From Candidatus Amarolinea dominans (GTDB lineage: Bacteria; Chloroflexota; Anaerolineae; SSC4; Amarolineaceae), in NCBI GenBank assembly GCA_016719785.1, contig JADJYJ010000020.1, positions 62,001 through 126,000 of the forward strand: a stretch of DNA of 64,000 nt, given 5' to 3'. The position numbers and the translations under genes are program-made. Below are positions 18,127 to 27,418 of the stretch, one piece after another. The notes beneath the pieces are model-generated. The model worked only from the letters and a program-made list of their open reading frames with translations. It was not told the origin of the DNA and searched no databases. The stretch's first letter is position 1. Every line of letters begins with the position of its first letter.

Positions 18127-21100
18127 TTGTCACCACATCAGCCGGATCGCCCCACACCACCTATCACGAACGGGTCCCCGCCGGTTGCGCTTGCCCAGGT
18201 TCGGCTCTTCGGCGACCTGACGATCATCGCGCCGGCCCTGGGCGCAGCGCCGCTCGATCTCGGCTCTCCCACCACGCGCTCTCTCTTTGCCTACCTCCTG
18301 CTGCACCGTGACCGGCCGGCCGACCGCCGCCAGCTTGCGCTCCTCTTCTGGCCCGATGCGCCGGAGACGGCCGCGCGGCGCAATCTGCGGCAATATCTGC
18401 ACCGCCTGCGCCGCGCGCTGGAACCGCTGGCCGCAGCCGAGGAATTGGTATTGGTTGAAGGCAGCACGGTGCAACTCAACCCGCGGGCTGCCTTCGACGT
18501 GGACATGCAGCGCTTCGAGGATTTTTTGGACACAGCCGCGCCATCGTCCGCCGCGGAGACTGCTGTGTACGCCCTGCAGTCGGCCGTCGCGCTCTATCGC
18601 GGTGATTTGCTGGCCGATCTTTTGGATGACTGGTGCCAGGCCCCGCGGCTGCACGCCCGTCACCGCGCCATGCAGGCTTTGGAGCAGCTGGCAGACCTCC
18701 ATCACGGCCGTCGCGATCTCCCCAGCGCCATCGCCGCCGCGGAACAACTTCTGCGCCTTGAACCCTGGCACGAGGCCGCGCACACCCGCCTGATGGCGTT
18801 CTATTACCTGTCTGGCGCACGCACGCAGGCGCTGCAGCAGTATCAGCGCTGCCGCCAGGCCCTGGCCGATGAACTGGACGCGGCGCCGCTGCCCGCCACC
18901 ACCGCCATGGCCGCGGAGATGCGCGCCGGCGCCTGGCAGGAGACGCACGCGCCGTCGCTTGCGCCGCCGCCGCCGTTCAACGCTCTGCCCCCAGGAATTC
19001 CAAATGGTCCCGGAATCGAGGCTTCAGCCGGTCTGCCACAGGGTTCTCAAGTGCCCAATAACCGGCTAAAGCCTCCATTCCAAATGTCTTCAGCGACCAC
19101 ATTGGGAATTCCTGCTCTGCCCCCCGCTGCAGGGCGGAGGCGCTCTCCTGTGGACGCCGCGCGCCTGCCGCTGCAACCACCGGCGGGCGCGCCCTTTGTC
19201 GGTCGCACGGCTGACCTGGGCGAGTTGACCGCGCGTTTGGCCCATGCGCAGGCCGGCCGCGGCAGCATGGTGCTGGTCGAAGGGGAGTCCGGCATCGGCA
19301 AGACGCGGCTGCTGCAGGAGGCCTGGTGGCAGAGCGGTCAGGCGCTGACGCTGCTCAGCGGCCACAGCCGCGAGTTTGAAGGCATGGTGCCCTTCCATCC
19401 GCTGGTGGATGCGCTGCGCAGCGGTCTGGCGATGGTCAATTGGGCCTGGTTCACGCCGCCGCCGGGCTGGCTGGCGCCGGTGGCCGCGCTGCTGCCGGAA
19501 GTGGCGGCCCGTTTTCCCGGTCTGTCCACACCAACAGCCGAGGGCGGGATGGGAGCGGATCATGGGGACCTGCACCATCTGCTGGAGGGGTTAGGGCGTT
19601 TTCTGCTCTGCCTGGCCGAACGCCGGCCGCTCATGCTCCTGCTGGAAGATGTGCAGTGGGCCGATCAGCCCACCTGGCACTTCCTGGCTTACCTGGCGCG
19701 GCGCTGCGTGGGCGCATCGCTGCTGGTGGCGTTGACCTGCCAGCCGGAGCTGCTGAACAGCGACCAGGCGCCCATCGTGCGCGGCCTGCAGCGCCAGGGC
19801 TGGCTGCTGCGCTTGCCCCTGGCGCGCCTGAGTCACAGCGAAACCGTGCAGTTGGTTGACGCGCTCGCCCCGGGGCTGCACCTGAGCGCGGTGCAGTTGC
19901 AGCGCCTGTATGAAGAAACCGAGGGCAACCCGCTGTTCGTGGTGGAAACGGTCCAGGCGCTGCACGAGACCGGGGCCGGCTGGCTGCTGACTCACGAACC
20001 GGGCGGGCGCCGGTCGCCCTTTGCCCTGCCCCTGCGTGTGCAAAACGTCATCGAGGCCCGCCTGGACCGCCTGAGCGATAGCAGTCGCCAGTTGCTCGGC
20101 GTCGCGGCCGCGATGGGCCAGGCATTCAGCTTCAGCGTGCTGCAAGAGGTCAGCGAGCAGCCGGCCGCGGAGGTCATCAGCAGCCTGGAAGCCTGGCTGC
20201 GCCGCGGCATCGTGCGCGAACGCACGGAGCCGGACGGTTTGGCCGCAGCCACGCCCCGCTACGATTTCAGCCATGCGCAGATTCGCACCGTGGCCTACAA
20301 CGAGATGAACCGCGCGCGGCGCCGCTGGGTTCATCGCCGCGTGGCCGAAGTGCTGGCCGCGGCGCCTCTCGATCGTGACCTGGCCGACGCCGCGACCCTG
20401 GCCTACCATTTCAGCCAGGGCGATGCGCCGCTCAAGGCGCTGCCCTACCTGATTGCCGCGGGTGAGCAGGCGCTGCGTGTGCGTTCGTATGCCAGCGCCC
20501 GTGAGTTGGGCCTGCAGGCGGTGGGCCTGCTGCAACACGCGGCGCCGGCTGAACAGGGCGCCACCCGTATTGATCTCAATCTGCAGCTCGCGACCGCGTA
20601 CAGCTTCACGCATGAGCTGGCGCACGCGCAGACGATCCTGGCGGAGACGGAGCGCCTGGCCGCGGCCCTGGACGATCAGCCGCGCCTGGGCAAGGTCTAT
20701 CAGCGCACCGCGCAGGTTTTTTGGCTGCAAGGACAGCCCGCCCTGGCGGCCGAATATGCGCGGCGTGGTCAACGCACGGCCGATGCCACCGGCGACCCGG
20801 AGTTGCGGACCGCATCGCTGCGCATGTTGGCGCGCGCGGCCATTGCCACTGGCGCCTTCGATGATGCCATCGTCTATCTCAAGCACTACCTGGAGTTGGC
20901 GCAGCCGCCGGCCGCTCATCCGGAGATGGCGATCGTTTTCGGTTATCTGGGCGTGGCCTGGGCGCGCGTGGGTAGTTGGAACCGGGCCGAGCAGGAATGC
21001 CAGCACGGCGTGACCCTGGCCGAGGTCAGCGGCCACAGCACCACCCTCATCGTGGCCCGCATGCAGCTCGCGTTCGTGCTGGCCGCGCGGCGCGACTACG

Positions 21101-21753
21101 CCGGCTGCCTGGCCACCCTGCGCCCAATCCTGTCTGCCTGCGAGGAGACCGGTCTCTCGCCCCACTGCTTCATGGTGGCAAACCTGTGGGGACGGGCCAC
21201 CTGTGCGCTCGACGGGCTGGAGGCCGGTCAGCCCTATCTGGCGCGGGCGCTGGCCTGGGCCACAGAGACCGGCTACCGCGTGCTTTACTACTTTTCGCAC
21301 CTCTTCCTGGCCGAAGCTCACCTGGCTGCAGGGCAGGCCGCCGCGGCCAGCGCCTGGGCGCAGCAGGCGCTCGACCTGGCGCGCGCGGCCGGCGATCGCT
21401 GGGCGGCCGGGGTGGCGCTGCGCCTGCTGGGCGATGCCCTGGCCCGCCAACCCGCGCCCGATTGGCCGGCCGTGGAACAGGCGCTCATCGCCAGCCTGGA
21501 CCTGCTGCGCCAGATTCGCGCCCGGCCTGACCTGGCCCGCACCTACCTCAGCCTGCGGCGCCTCTACGACCGCACCGGGCAGATGGCCTGGGCCGTGGAC
21601 TGCCACTTCCGCGCGACCAGCATCTTCGACGAACTGGGCATGAGCGATGAACTGCGCGACACGCAGGGCGTCGCCGTGCAGATCGGCCGCCCGGCCGCCG
21701 TCATTCCCGACGTGCCCCTGCAAGGTCCGCACGCCGGTCTGGGCGCCGCGTAA
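18127..21753 (+). CDS. BTAD/SARP-type transcriptional regulator with AAA and TPR domains
   Basis: 1208 residues from TTG 18127 (AGGAG 5 nt upstream). Residues about 25-105 are an OmpR/SARP winged helix (RLFGDLTI...LLLHRDRPADRRQLALLFWP...RRNLRQYLHRLRRAL), residues about 120-260 the bacterial transcriptional activator domain. Residues about 290-329 come from a MITE-like insert in frame. The ATPase follows with Walker A GESGIGKT (386-393) and Walker B LLLEDVQWAD (Asp508), then a long alpha-helical TPR-like C-terminus. Predicted cytoplasmic, ATP-dependent activator; target genes are unknown. It is transcribed alone from a good promoter. Confidence 0.85.
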   Translation: MSPHQPDRPTPPITNGSPPVALAQVRLFGDLTIIAPALGAAPLDLGSPTTRSLFAYLLLHRDRPADRRQLALLFWPDAPETAARRNLRQYLHRLRRALEPLAAAEELVLVEGSTVQLNPRAAFDVDMQRFEDFLDTAAPSSAAETAVYALQSAVALYRGDLLADLLDDWCQAPRLHARHRAMQALEQLADLHHGRRDLPSAIAAAEQLLRLEPWHEAAHTRLMAFYYLSGARTQALQQYQRCRQALADELDAAPLPATTAMAAEMRAGAWQETHAPSLAPPPPFNALPPGIPNGPGIEASAGLPQGSQVPNNRLKPPFQMSSATTLGIPALPPAAGRRRSPVDAARLPLQPPAGAPFVGRTADLGELTARLAHAQAGRGSMVLVEGESGIGKTRLLQEAWWQSGQALTLLSGHSREFEGMVPFHPLVDALRSGLAMVNWAWFTPPPGWLAPVAALLPEVAARFPGLSTPTAEGGMGADHGDLHHLLEGLGRFLLCLAERRPLMLLLEDVQWADQPTWHFLAYLARRCVGASLLVALTCQPELLNSDQAPIVRGLQRQGWLLRLPLARLSHSETVQLVDALAPGLHLSAVQLQRLYEETEGNPLFVVETVQALHETGAGWLLTHEPGGRRSPFALPLRVQNVIEARLDRLSDSSRQLLGVAAAMGQAFSFSVLQEVSEQPAAEVISSLEAWLRRGIVRERTEPDGLAAATPRYDFSHAQIRTVAYNEMNRARRRWVHRRVAEVLAAAPLDRDLADAATLAYHFSQGDAPLKALPYLIAAGEQALRVRSYASARELGLQAVGLLQHAAPAEQGATRIDLNLQLATAYSFTHELAHAQTILAETERLAAALDDQPRLGKVYQRTAQVFWLQGQPALAAEYARRGQRTADATGDPELRTASLRMLARAAIATGAFDDAIVYLKHYLELAQPPAAHPEMAIVFGYLGVAWARVGSWNRAEQECQHGVTLAEVSGHSTTLIVARMQLAFVLAARRDYAGCLATLRPILSACEETGLSPHCFMVANLWGRATCALDGLEAGQPYLARALAWATETGYRVLYYFSHLFLAEAHLAAGQAAAASAWAQQALDLARAAGDRWAAGVALRLLGDALARQPAPDWPAVEQALIASLDLLRQIRARPDLARTYLSLRRLYDRTGQMAWAVDCHFRATSIFDELGMSDELRDTQGVAVQIGRPAAVIPDVPLQGPHAGLGAA
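18993..19113. mobile_element. MITE-like element inserted in frame inside the BTAD regulator
   Basis: 121 bp with terminal inverted repeats AGGAATTCC (18993-19001) and GGAATTCCT (19105-19113), and inner inverted arms GAGGCTTCAGCCGGT (19018-19032) and ACCGGCTAAAGCCTC (19061-19075). It is flanked by an 11-bp direct repeat GCTCTGCCCCC at 18982-18992 and 19114-19124, a target-site duplication. Element plus duplication is 132 bp, so the host frame is preserved. It encodes the linker between the BTAD and ATPase domains. A second copy of the family is at 33694-34723. Confidence 0.85.
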
Positions 21754-21834
21754 TGCTGCAGGCCGATTGGACAGGATGAACAGGATGTACAGGATTCTTG
21801 CTCTGTGGGGTTATTTTTGTCACAACGCGGGCAA

Positions 21835-21870
21835 TTCGGGAACCGCTGTTGATCCATGCTATAATACGAG
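21835..21870 (+). promoter_or_regulatory. Promoter cassette, copy 1 (extended -10)
   Basis: A 36-bp segment from TTCGGGAACCGCTGTTG to ATAATACGAG with TATAAT at 21860-21865 preceded by TGC (extended -10). It is duplicated with one mismatch at 27326-27361. It drives the AAA-nuclease gene starting at 21958. Upstream at 21765-21800 is a GGACAGGATGAACAGGATG-type dispersed repeat. Confidence 0.7.
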
Positions 21871-21957
21871 CCATGTCGAGGACGGCATGGTGCGGGTCGG
21901 GCATCGTGACCGGACCTCGTATCAAGCCCTTTCAGAACAGGGATCGGAGGTCTTGCC

Positions 21958-23556
21958 ATGCGTTTCTTCAACACCGCCGGGCCGGTCAACTGCGCGGATC
22001 ATTATTGCCTGCCGCCGCTCGGCCGGGTGAACTTGCATGAGATTTTGACCCTGATCGCCCAGAAAAAATACTTCGTGCTGCACGCGCCGCGGCAAGTGGG
22101 CAAGACGAGCCTGCTGCTGGCCTTGCGCGATCACCTCAACGCGACTGGCCGCTATCGCTGTCTCTATATCAACGTGGAGAGCGCCCAGGCCGCGCGCGAA
22201 GATGTGCGTGCAGCCATGCGCGTGATTCTCGCCGAACTCATGTTGTGGGAATCCATTACGCTGCAGGACCATTTCTTCCTGGACAACGCCAACGACATCC
22301 TCGCCCGTTACGGCGAGTTCTCCGTACTGGACGTTGCCTTGACCCTATGGGCTGGGCGCGAACCAGCGCGACCGGCCGTTCTGCTGATAGATGAAATTGA
22401 CGCCCTGGTAGGTGACACCCTCATCTCGGTTCTGCGCCAATTACGCAGCGGCTACGCCAAGCGGCCGGCAGCATTTCCCCAAAGTGTCATCCTCTGCGGC
22501 GTGCGGGACGTGCGCGACTATCGCATCCACTCCGAACAGGAGAAAACCATCATCACGGGCGGCAGCGCCTTCAACATCAAGGCGGCTTCGCTCCGGCTGG
22601 GGGACTTCAGCCAGGCCGAAATGCAGACGCTCTACCAACAGCACACCACCGAGACAGGCCAGCCGTTCACGCCCGAGGCCCTGGCCCTGGCCTGGGACCT
22701 GACGCAGGGGCAGCCCTGGCTGGTCAACGCGCTGGGCTACGAAACCTGCTTTCAGGTGCCGGACACCCGTGACCGCGACCAGCCCATCACCGCGGAACTG
22801 ATCCTCGAAGCCAAAGAGGCGATCATCTTACGCAGGGAAACGCACCTGGACCAGTTGACCGACAAACTCAAGGAACCACGCGTGCGCCGCGTGATCGAAC
22901 CGATCCTGGTTGGTGAGGTGTTCGGAAAACAGTTTCGCGCTGACGACGTGCAGTACGTGGTTGACTTGGGCCTGGTTCGGCAGGACCGGACGGGGGCGCT
23001 GCAATTAGCCAACCGCATCTACCAGGAAGTGATTCCCCGCGAGCTGACCTGGGATGCCCAGACCGGCATGACCCTCGTTGCAGCCTGGTATATCCTGCCG
23101 GATGGTCGTTTGGAGGTTGACAAGCTGATCGCTGCGTTTCAATCTTTTTTCCGCGAGCACTCCGAGCATTGGGTGGAGCGCTTCGACTACAAGGAAGCGG
23201 GGCCGCAGCTCCTGCTGCAAGCCTTCCTGCAGCGCATTGTCAATGGCGGCGGCCGCATCGAGCGGGAGTACGGGTTGGGGCATGGCCGCACCGATCTGCT
23301 GATCCTATGGCCTTACGGGGAAGCCGAACCAAGACCGGTGCAGAAGGTAGTCGTCGAAACCAAGCTGCGTCACAAGTCGTTGGAAACAACCATCGCTGAA
23401 GGATCACAGCAGACGTGGGAATACATGGATCGCTGCGCCGCGGAAGCCGGACACCTGGTCATTTTCGATCGCGACTCTAGCCGGACGTGGGACGAGAAGA
23501 TCTTCCGGCGCATCGAACGGTACCAGGACCGACCGATCACCGTGTGGGGGATGTAG
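21958..23556 (+). CDS. AAA ATPase fused to PD-(D/E)XK nuclease-like domain
   Basis: 532 residues from ATG 21958 (GGAGG 8 nt upstream). The N-terminus MRFFNTAGPVNCADHYCLPP and Walker A APRQVGKTS (Lys49), Walker B VLLIDEID (Asp145-Glu146), then GVRDVRDYR and LTQGQPWLVNALG match the AAA-like ATPase family common in Chloroflexota. The C-terminal 100 residues read GHGRTDLLILWP...KVVVETKL with Asp446, Glu467 and Lys469, a PD-(D/E)XK pattern followed by TWEYMDRC. A mobile-element or defence role is inferred. A paralogue lacking the nuclease part lies at 31648-32787. Confidence 0.82.
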   Translation: MRFFNTAGPVNCADHYCLPPLGRVNLHEILTLIAQKKYFVLHAPRQVGKTSLLLALRDHLNATGRYRCLYINVESAQAAREDVRAAMRVILAELMLWESITLQDHFFLDNANDILARYGEFSVLDVALTLWAGREPARPAVLLIDEIDALVGDTLISVLRQLRSGYAKRPAAFPQSVILCGVRDVRDYRIHSEQEKTIITGGSAFNIKAASLRLGDFSQAEMQTLYQQHTTETGQPFTPEALALAWDLTQGQPWLVNALGYETCFQVPDTRDRDQPITAELILEAKEAIILRRETHLDQLTDKLKEPRVRRVIEPILVGEVFGKQFRADDVQYVVDLGLVRQDRTGALQLANRIYQEVIPRELTWDAQTGMTLVAAWYILPDGRLEVDKLIAAFQSFFREHSEHWVERFDYKEAGPQLLLQAFLQRIVNGGGRIEREYGLGHGRTDLLILWPYGEAEPRPVQKVVVETKLRHKSLETTIAEGSQQTWEYMDRCAAEAGHLVIFDRDSSRTWDEKIFRRIERYQDRPITVWGM

Positions 23557-23594
23557 AATCGTATTCGCGGCCTTCGCGCTTCGCGACCTTCGCG

Positions 23595-26537
23595 TCACTT
23601 CGCGCCTTCGTGTTCCAACCCCTTCGCGCCTTCCTGTTCCACCACCGCGATTTCCGCGTCCGTCAACCCGTACAGCTCATACACCAGCGCATCAATCTGG
23701 CGGTCGGTCGCCTCGATCCGCCGCTGCAACGCCGCCTTCTCGTGCGGGATGCCTTCGGCAGCCAGCCGCTTGTGCAGATCGAGCATCTGCGTGACCAGGC
23801 TGATCATCCGGTCGTGCCGTGCCGCGTCCGCGGGGTCGGTGAAGTTGATGGTGCGGATGGGGAGTTGCTTCAGCTTGGAGAGTTTGACTTGTGCGAAGAC
23901 GCGCCCTGTCTCTTGAACGGTTCTTTCGTAAAGCCATTCAAAATAGCGAGAATTGAGAACGCCCAGGAAATACTCAATACGATAATCGGATTTGTCCGAT
24001 GGCACAATTGCTATGATGCTTCGGCCAAACCATACTCCTTGGTAATCAATTGTCGCAATTATGCGATCCGCTGTCTGTCGTAGAAGGATTTTGGGTGTCG
24101 CGTTGTACACCTTCTGGCCCAAATGGACAACTTCGTTATCGCGAACAAACCGTTGATAATATGGGCGACAAAATCTGCTGGTGGCTTCAGCGATCCAGTA
24201 CCGGTTGATGTCCGTTCCCTTCCAGAACATCTTGTCATCATCCTTCTGTCGCTCCCCCTCGTACAATAACCGGTTGGCAAGATCGCTTTTCCCCTTCTCT
24301 CGCATACCAACGCTCACACGCTGGTAGTTGATACCGGCGTCCTTACACGCTAGATACTGAAAATCACCTAACGCTATGGCTGGGACTCTTGTATCTTGGG
24401 GAACTGCTCGAAACTCCAAATCAGCATTCTCTTGAAAACTCCGCTGCTCATAAGCGCCTCCTTGAAATTTTTTGCGTGTCAACACTTCAACTCTGTCAAA
24501 CTTCGCTAGTCTAGCGACATCAATGATGAGAGTCTGATGGTCGGTGGCTGCGTGATTCTTCTCCACCACATAGATGCATGATGGAGCAACGACTCCCTCA
24601 AAGACATCCTCCCCCAGGTCTACCAGAGCCACAATCTTGTGCTGCAACATCAGAGAGCGAACATCCTTCAAGCGTCTCTGCCTCAGAAGTGTATTTGGAA
24701 TGATCATCGATATCAATCCTCCAGTGCGTGCCAACTGAAGGCCGCGATCGACGAACAATTTATAACTATCCGTGTGTTCTTTTGTAGTTGCAGGATACCG
24801 AGTGTGGAAGTAGTCCAGTTCTCGGTCAATGTCACCACCCCAAGGTGGATTCCCGATCACCGCATCGAACCCGCCAGCGGTCATCACCTCCGGGAACTCC
24901 TTCTTCCAGTCGAACGCGTTCACCCGCCGCGCGGTCTCATCGTCCGGCAGATCCAGCTTGCCATCGTAAAACTCCGGGCCGATCAGCGAGTTGCCGCACT
25001 TGATGTTGCGGCCCAGGTCGGGCAGCACGCGCTCCACGCCCAGCGATAGCTGGCCGGCCACCCCTTCGCCCTCCAGCACTTTCAGCAGCAGCGAGAGCTT
25101 GGTCACCTCCACGGCCTGCGGGTCAATATCAACACCGTAGAGGTGGTCCATCAGGATGCGTTTGCGCTCCTCGATGGTCAGCCGGGTTGCGCCGCCGCTC
25201 ACTCGCTCCAGCGCAGGGCGCTTGCCCTTCAGCCAGCGCTCAGGCTCTTCGAGGTAATAGGCGAGGTGCCAGTCCAACAGGTATTGGTACGCGCCCAGCA
25301 GGAACGATCCCGATCCACAGGCAATATCCGCGACGCGTGGGAGCGACCCTGGCGACCGCCCATGGGCAGGGGTCTTCCCCTCCAGCAGGGGGCCAACCGT
25401 CTGACGCACAATGTAGTCCACGATGTAGGTGGGCGTGTAGTAGACGCCGCCCGCCTTGCGCACCTCCGGTTTCTCCTCGATCTTGACCTGCCGGCCGGGG
25501 GTGAGGCGGATCACCTTGCCCAGGAAGCGCTCGTAGACGTGGCCCAGGATGTCGGCTGGCAGCACCGAAAACTCGTAGGGACTTTGCGGGTAGTAGAGGT
25601 GCTCGATGATGTCTTTGAGCACCCTGTCATCAATCTCCAGACCCGGGGTGAGGGTGTCGGGCGCTTCGGCACGACCCCGCTCCTCGCTGAAATGGAACAG
25701 CCCGGAGTTGTAGCGCAGGTCCGCGCGACGGAAGAGCTCCCCCAAGCGCGCGTAGGTGTGGCCGCCGTTGAGCAGCGCGCGCAGCTGCTCGTACGTCTCC
25801 AGGTTGCGCGCCTCGCAGATGCGCAGGAAGACGATGCGGTCTATGGTCTGCTGCACGGCCCAGTTGACGTCGTGGCCGCGCAGATGAGGGTTGCGCAGCA
25901 CCAGGTTGCGCGCCAGCAGCTCGCGCCAGCGCTCGATCTCGGCCAGGAACTCGTCGTCCACTTCGGCGGTGCCGCGCTTGCCGGCCTTCGCCACGGCGAA
26001 CCTGTCGAGCGCGCCCTGCCACACCGCAGCCTTGCTGAAGATGCCCGCGATCTCATCCCAGCGCGCGACGTAGTCCGTGAAATTCAGCAGCAGAATGCGG
26101 CCCGTCGCGGCTTTGTCGCTTTTGTCGGGTCGCATGCGACAGTCGTAGACCGAAAACTCCTCGAAATCGGTCAGGATGGAGAGCGGCAGCTTGGCGCTCC
26201 ACGCGTAGCGGCGTAGTTGATAGGCTGGCTCGATGTCGTGCTTGATGTTTACCGAGGGTTTCTTGGCTTCGACGAAGAACTTGCGTTCCTTGCCGATGCG
26301 GAAAGAGTAGTCGGGCGCCTTGGTGGCGTCACCTACGAGCACCTTGTCCTCATGCACCACCTCCTTGTACTGCTCCGCGAAGCCCTGGGTGTTGTTGACA
26401 TCCCAGCCCAGTGCGGCGAAGAAGGGGTCAATGAACTGGTGGCGGACCGCGGCCTCGCTGAAGGAAGGTGCGCAGTACTGGTCGTAGTTGCGCTGGAAGA
26501 GCTCGACGAGCTGGACAATCTCGGCAGGAGCGGGCAT
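23595..26537 (-). CDS. Type IIG restriction-modification enzyme (fused nuclease, N6-adenine methylase, specificity domain)
   Basis: 980 residues from ATG 26537. Residues about 60-95 hold a PD-(D/E)XK site (APDYSFRIGKERKFFVEAKK; Asp76, Glu90, Lys92). The methylase core has ADIACGSGSFLLGAYQYL (motif I, about 402-419) and VIGNPPWGG (motif IV NPPW, about residue 562). The C-terminal region is a target-recognition domain (FLGVLNSRYFEWLY, VKLSKLKQLPIRTI). One protein would methylate one strand and cut unmethylated DNA. No separate R or S gene is nearby. The last residues are encoded in a TTCGCGCCTTCG-type repeat. Confidence 0.87.
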   Translation of the reverse strand: MPAPAEIVQLVELFQRNYDQYCAPSFSEAAVRHQFIDPFFAALGWDVNNTQGFAEQYKEVVHEDKVLVGDATKAPDYSFRIGKERKFFVEAKKPSVNIKHDIEPAYQLRRYAWSAKLPLSILTDFEEFSVYDCRMRPDKSDKAATGRILLLNFTDYVARWDEIAGIFSKAAVWQGALDRFAVAKAGKRGTAEVDDEFLAEIERWRELLARNLVLRNPHLRGHDVNWAVQQTIDRIVFLRICEARNLETYEQLRALLNGGHTYARLGELFRRADLRYNSGLFHFSEERGRAEAPDTLTPGLEIDDRVLKDIIEHLYYPQSPYEFSVLPADILGHVYERFLGKVIRLTPGRQVKIEEKPEVRKAGGVYYTPTYIVDYIVRQTVGPLLEGKTPAHGRSPGSLPRVADIACGSGSFLLGAYQYLLDWHLAYYLEEPERWLKGKRPALERVSGGATRLTIEERKRILMDHLYGVDIDPQAVEVTKLSLLLKVLEGEGVAGQLSLGVERVLPDLGRNIKCGNSLIGPEFYDGKLDLPDDETARRVNAFDWKKEFPEVMTAGGFDAVIGNPPWGGDIDRELDYFHTRYPATTKEHTDSYKLFVDRGLQLARTGGLISMIIPNTLLRQRRLKDVRSLMLQHKIVALVDLGEDVFEGVVAPSCIYVVEKNHAATDHQTLIIDVARLAKFDRVEVLTRKKFQGGAYEQRSFQENADLEFRAVPQDTRVPAIALGDFQYLACKDAGINYQRVSVGMREKGKSDLANRLLYEGERQKDDDKMFWKGTDINRYWIAEATSRFCRPYYQRFVRDNEVVHLGQKVYNATPKILLRQTADRIIATIDYQGVWFGRSIIAIVPSDKSDYRIEYFLGVLNSRYFEWLYERTVQETGRVFAQVKLSKLKQLPIRTINFTDPADAARHDRMISLVTQMLDLHKRLAAEGIPHEKAALQRRIEATDRQIDALVYELYGLTDAEIAVVEQEGAKGLEHEGAK

Positions 26538-26687
26538 GGGCGCCTCACGGTGATATGGTGGTTAGCGGCAGCGTGCTGCCTCAGATTGTGGCACAGGCGG
26601 GCGGGCCGGCCAAAAGCGGCCTGACACCCAAGGTTTGAGCCCGTGTCATAGCCGGTTTGGCCCAGGCGCAAGCTCTTGTGGCCGGCC

Positions 26688-26825
26688 CTAAACCAGTATC
26701 TTTCGCAATTTCTGCCCCCACCCGCCCAACACGTCGTGGTCCTCCAGCGCAGCGGTAAGGTATTCAGCCATGGTTTCCTCATCGTCGAGATAATCGGCTG
26801 CATCGAACAAGGCAAATCTGGTCAT
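26688..26825 (-). CDS. Truncated addiction-module antitoxin (HigA-like/COG3636 N-terminus)
   Basis: 45 residues from ATG 26825, 3 bp after the toxin stop. It reads MTRFALFDAADYLDDEETMA EYLTAALE, the typical N-terminus of the antidote partner of COG3657 toxins (FDAADYLD.EE..A.YL.AALE). The usual proteins are about 100 residues with a C-terminal Cro-like HTH; here the frame diverges after ALEDHD and stops at TAG 26688-26690, so the DNA-binding part is missing. Either a functional minimal antidote or a truncated remnant. 26538-26687 holds no other gene. Confidence 0.72.
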   Translation of the reverse strand: MTRFALFDAADYLDDEETMAEYLTAALEDHDVLGGWGQKLRKILV

Positions 26826-26828
26826 GGT

Positions 26829-27128
26829 TTACTCCTCATGCAAAGCCCGCGCCATCTCAAGTGCTCGTTTGATATCCCGCTTTTGGGAAGACTTGTCACC
26901 GGCCAGAAGAAGTAGATAGATCACCTCTCCGCGACGAGTGTAATAGACTCGATAGCCCGGTCCGGCATGGATACGCATTTCCGAAACGCCTGCACCAACC
27001 GGTTCGCAGTCGCCGAAGTTTCCGTGCTCGGCAGATCGAATACGACGAAGAATACGGGCGCGCCCCACCTTGTCTTTCAAGGCAGCCAACCAGGCATCGA
27101 ATTCCGCAGAGCGCAGGAAGATGTTCAT
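26829..27128 (-). CDS. RelE/ParE-superfamily addiction module toxin (COG3657-like)
   Basis: 99 residues from ATG 27128. Motifs match the phage-derived killer-protein family: EFDAWLAALKDKVGRARILR, then GNFGDCEPVGAGVSEMRIH, GPGYRVYYT and LLLLAGDKSSQKRDIKRA. In this family the toxin gene comes first and the antidote second, as seen here. It would be an mRNA endonuclease acting on the ribosome. The next gene, a 45-residue antidote remnant, appears truncated. Confidence 0.85.
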   Translation of the reverse strand: MNIFLRSAEFDAWLAALKDKVGRARILRRIRSAEHGNFGDCEPVGAGVSEMRIHAGPGYRVYYTRRGEVIYLLLLAGDKSSQKRDIKRALEMARALHEE

Positions 27129-27135
27129 GGCCCAC

Positions 27136-27164
27136 AGTATAACTGCGCCATTGTTTTTGCGCAA
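27136..27164 (-). promoter_or_regulatory. Promoter of the toxin gene, nearly leaderless
   Basis: On the reverse strand TTGCGC (27164-27159), 17 bp, TATACT (27141-27136). The ATG at 27128 is only 7 nt after the -10, so the transcript would start at or next to the start codon. Confidence 0.65.
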
Positions 27165-27325
27165 CTGGATGTGATGGTGTCGAGCCAGCCGGCCTCCAAC
27201 GGCCTCTGTGCAAAGTGGGAAGGACAGCCGATCTCGATGGTCTGGCCGCGCAACTTTGTACTCTGCACTTTGCACTCCGCCAGACCAGGCTGCATTTCGA
27301 TCATGCGCGCACGACCGATGGCGGT

Positions 27326-27361
27326 TTCGGGAACCGCTGTTGATCTATGCTATAATACGAG
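27326..27361 (+). promoter_or_regulatory. Promoter cassette, copy 2 (extended -10)
   Basis: 35 of 36 bases match 21835-21870, with TATAAT at 27351-27356 preceded by TGC. It lies 57 bp before the ATG of the BTAD-SBP regulator. Upstream (27253-27280) is a GTGCAAA-type repeat in the reverse orientation; nothing else is recognised in 27165-27325. Confidence 0.7.
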
Positions 27362-27418
27362 TGGTCCTTTCGACCGTGGGATTACACCCGCTGCGGCAAC
27401 ATCAAGGAAGCTCTGCAC

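Noticed and set aside
19591..21732. 713-codon minus-strand frame opposite the BTAD regulator
   Set aside because: High-GC shadow; no domain pattern, while the plus-strand frame has a full BTAD-AAA-TPR order.
23595..26537. BREX PglX or type I HsdM
   Set aside because: N-terminal nuclease site, NPPW methylase and recognition domain are in one chain and no BREX or Hsd partners are present, so type IIG is the better call.
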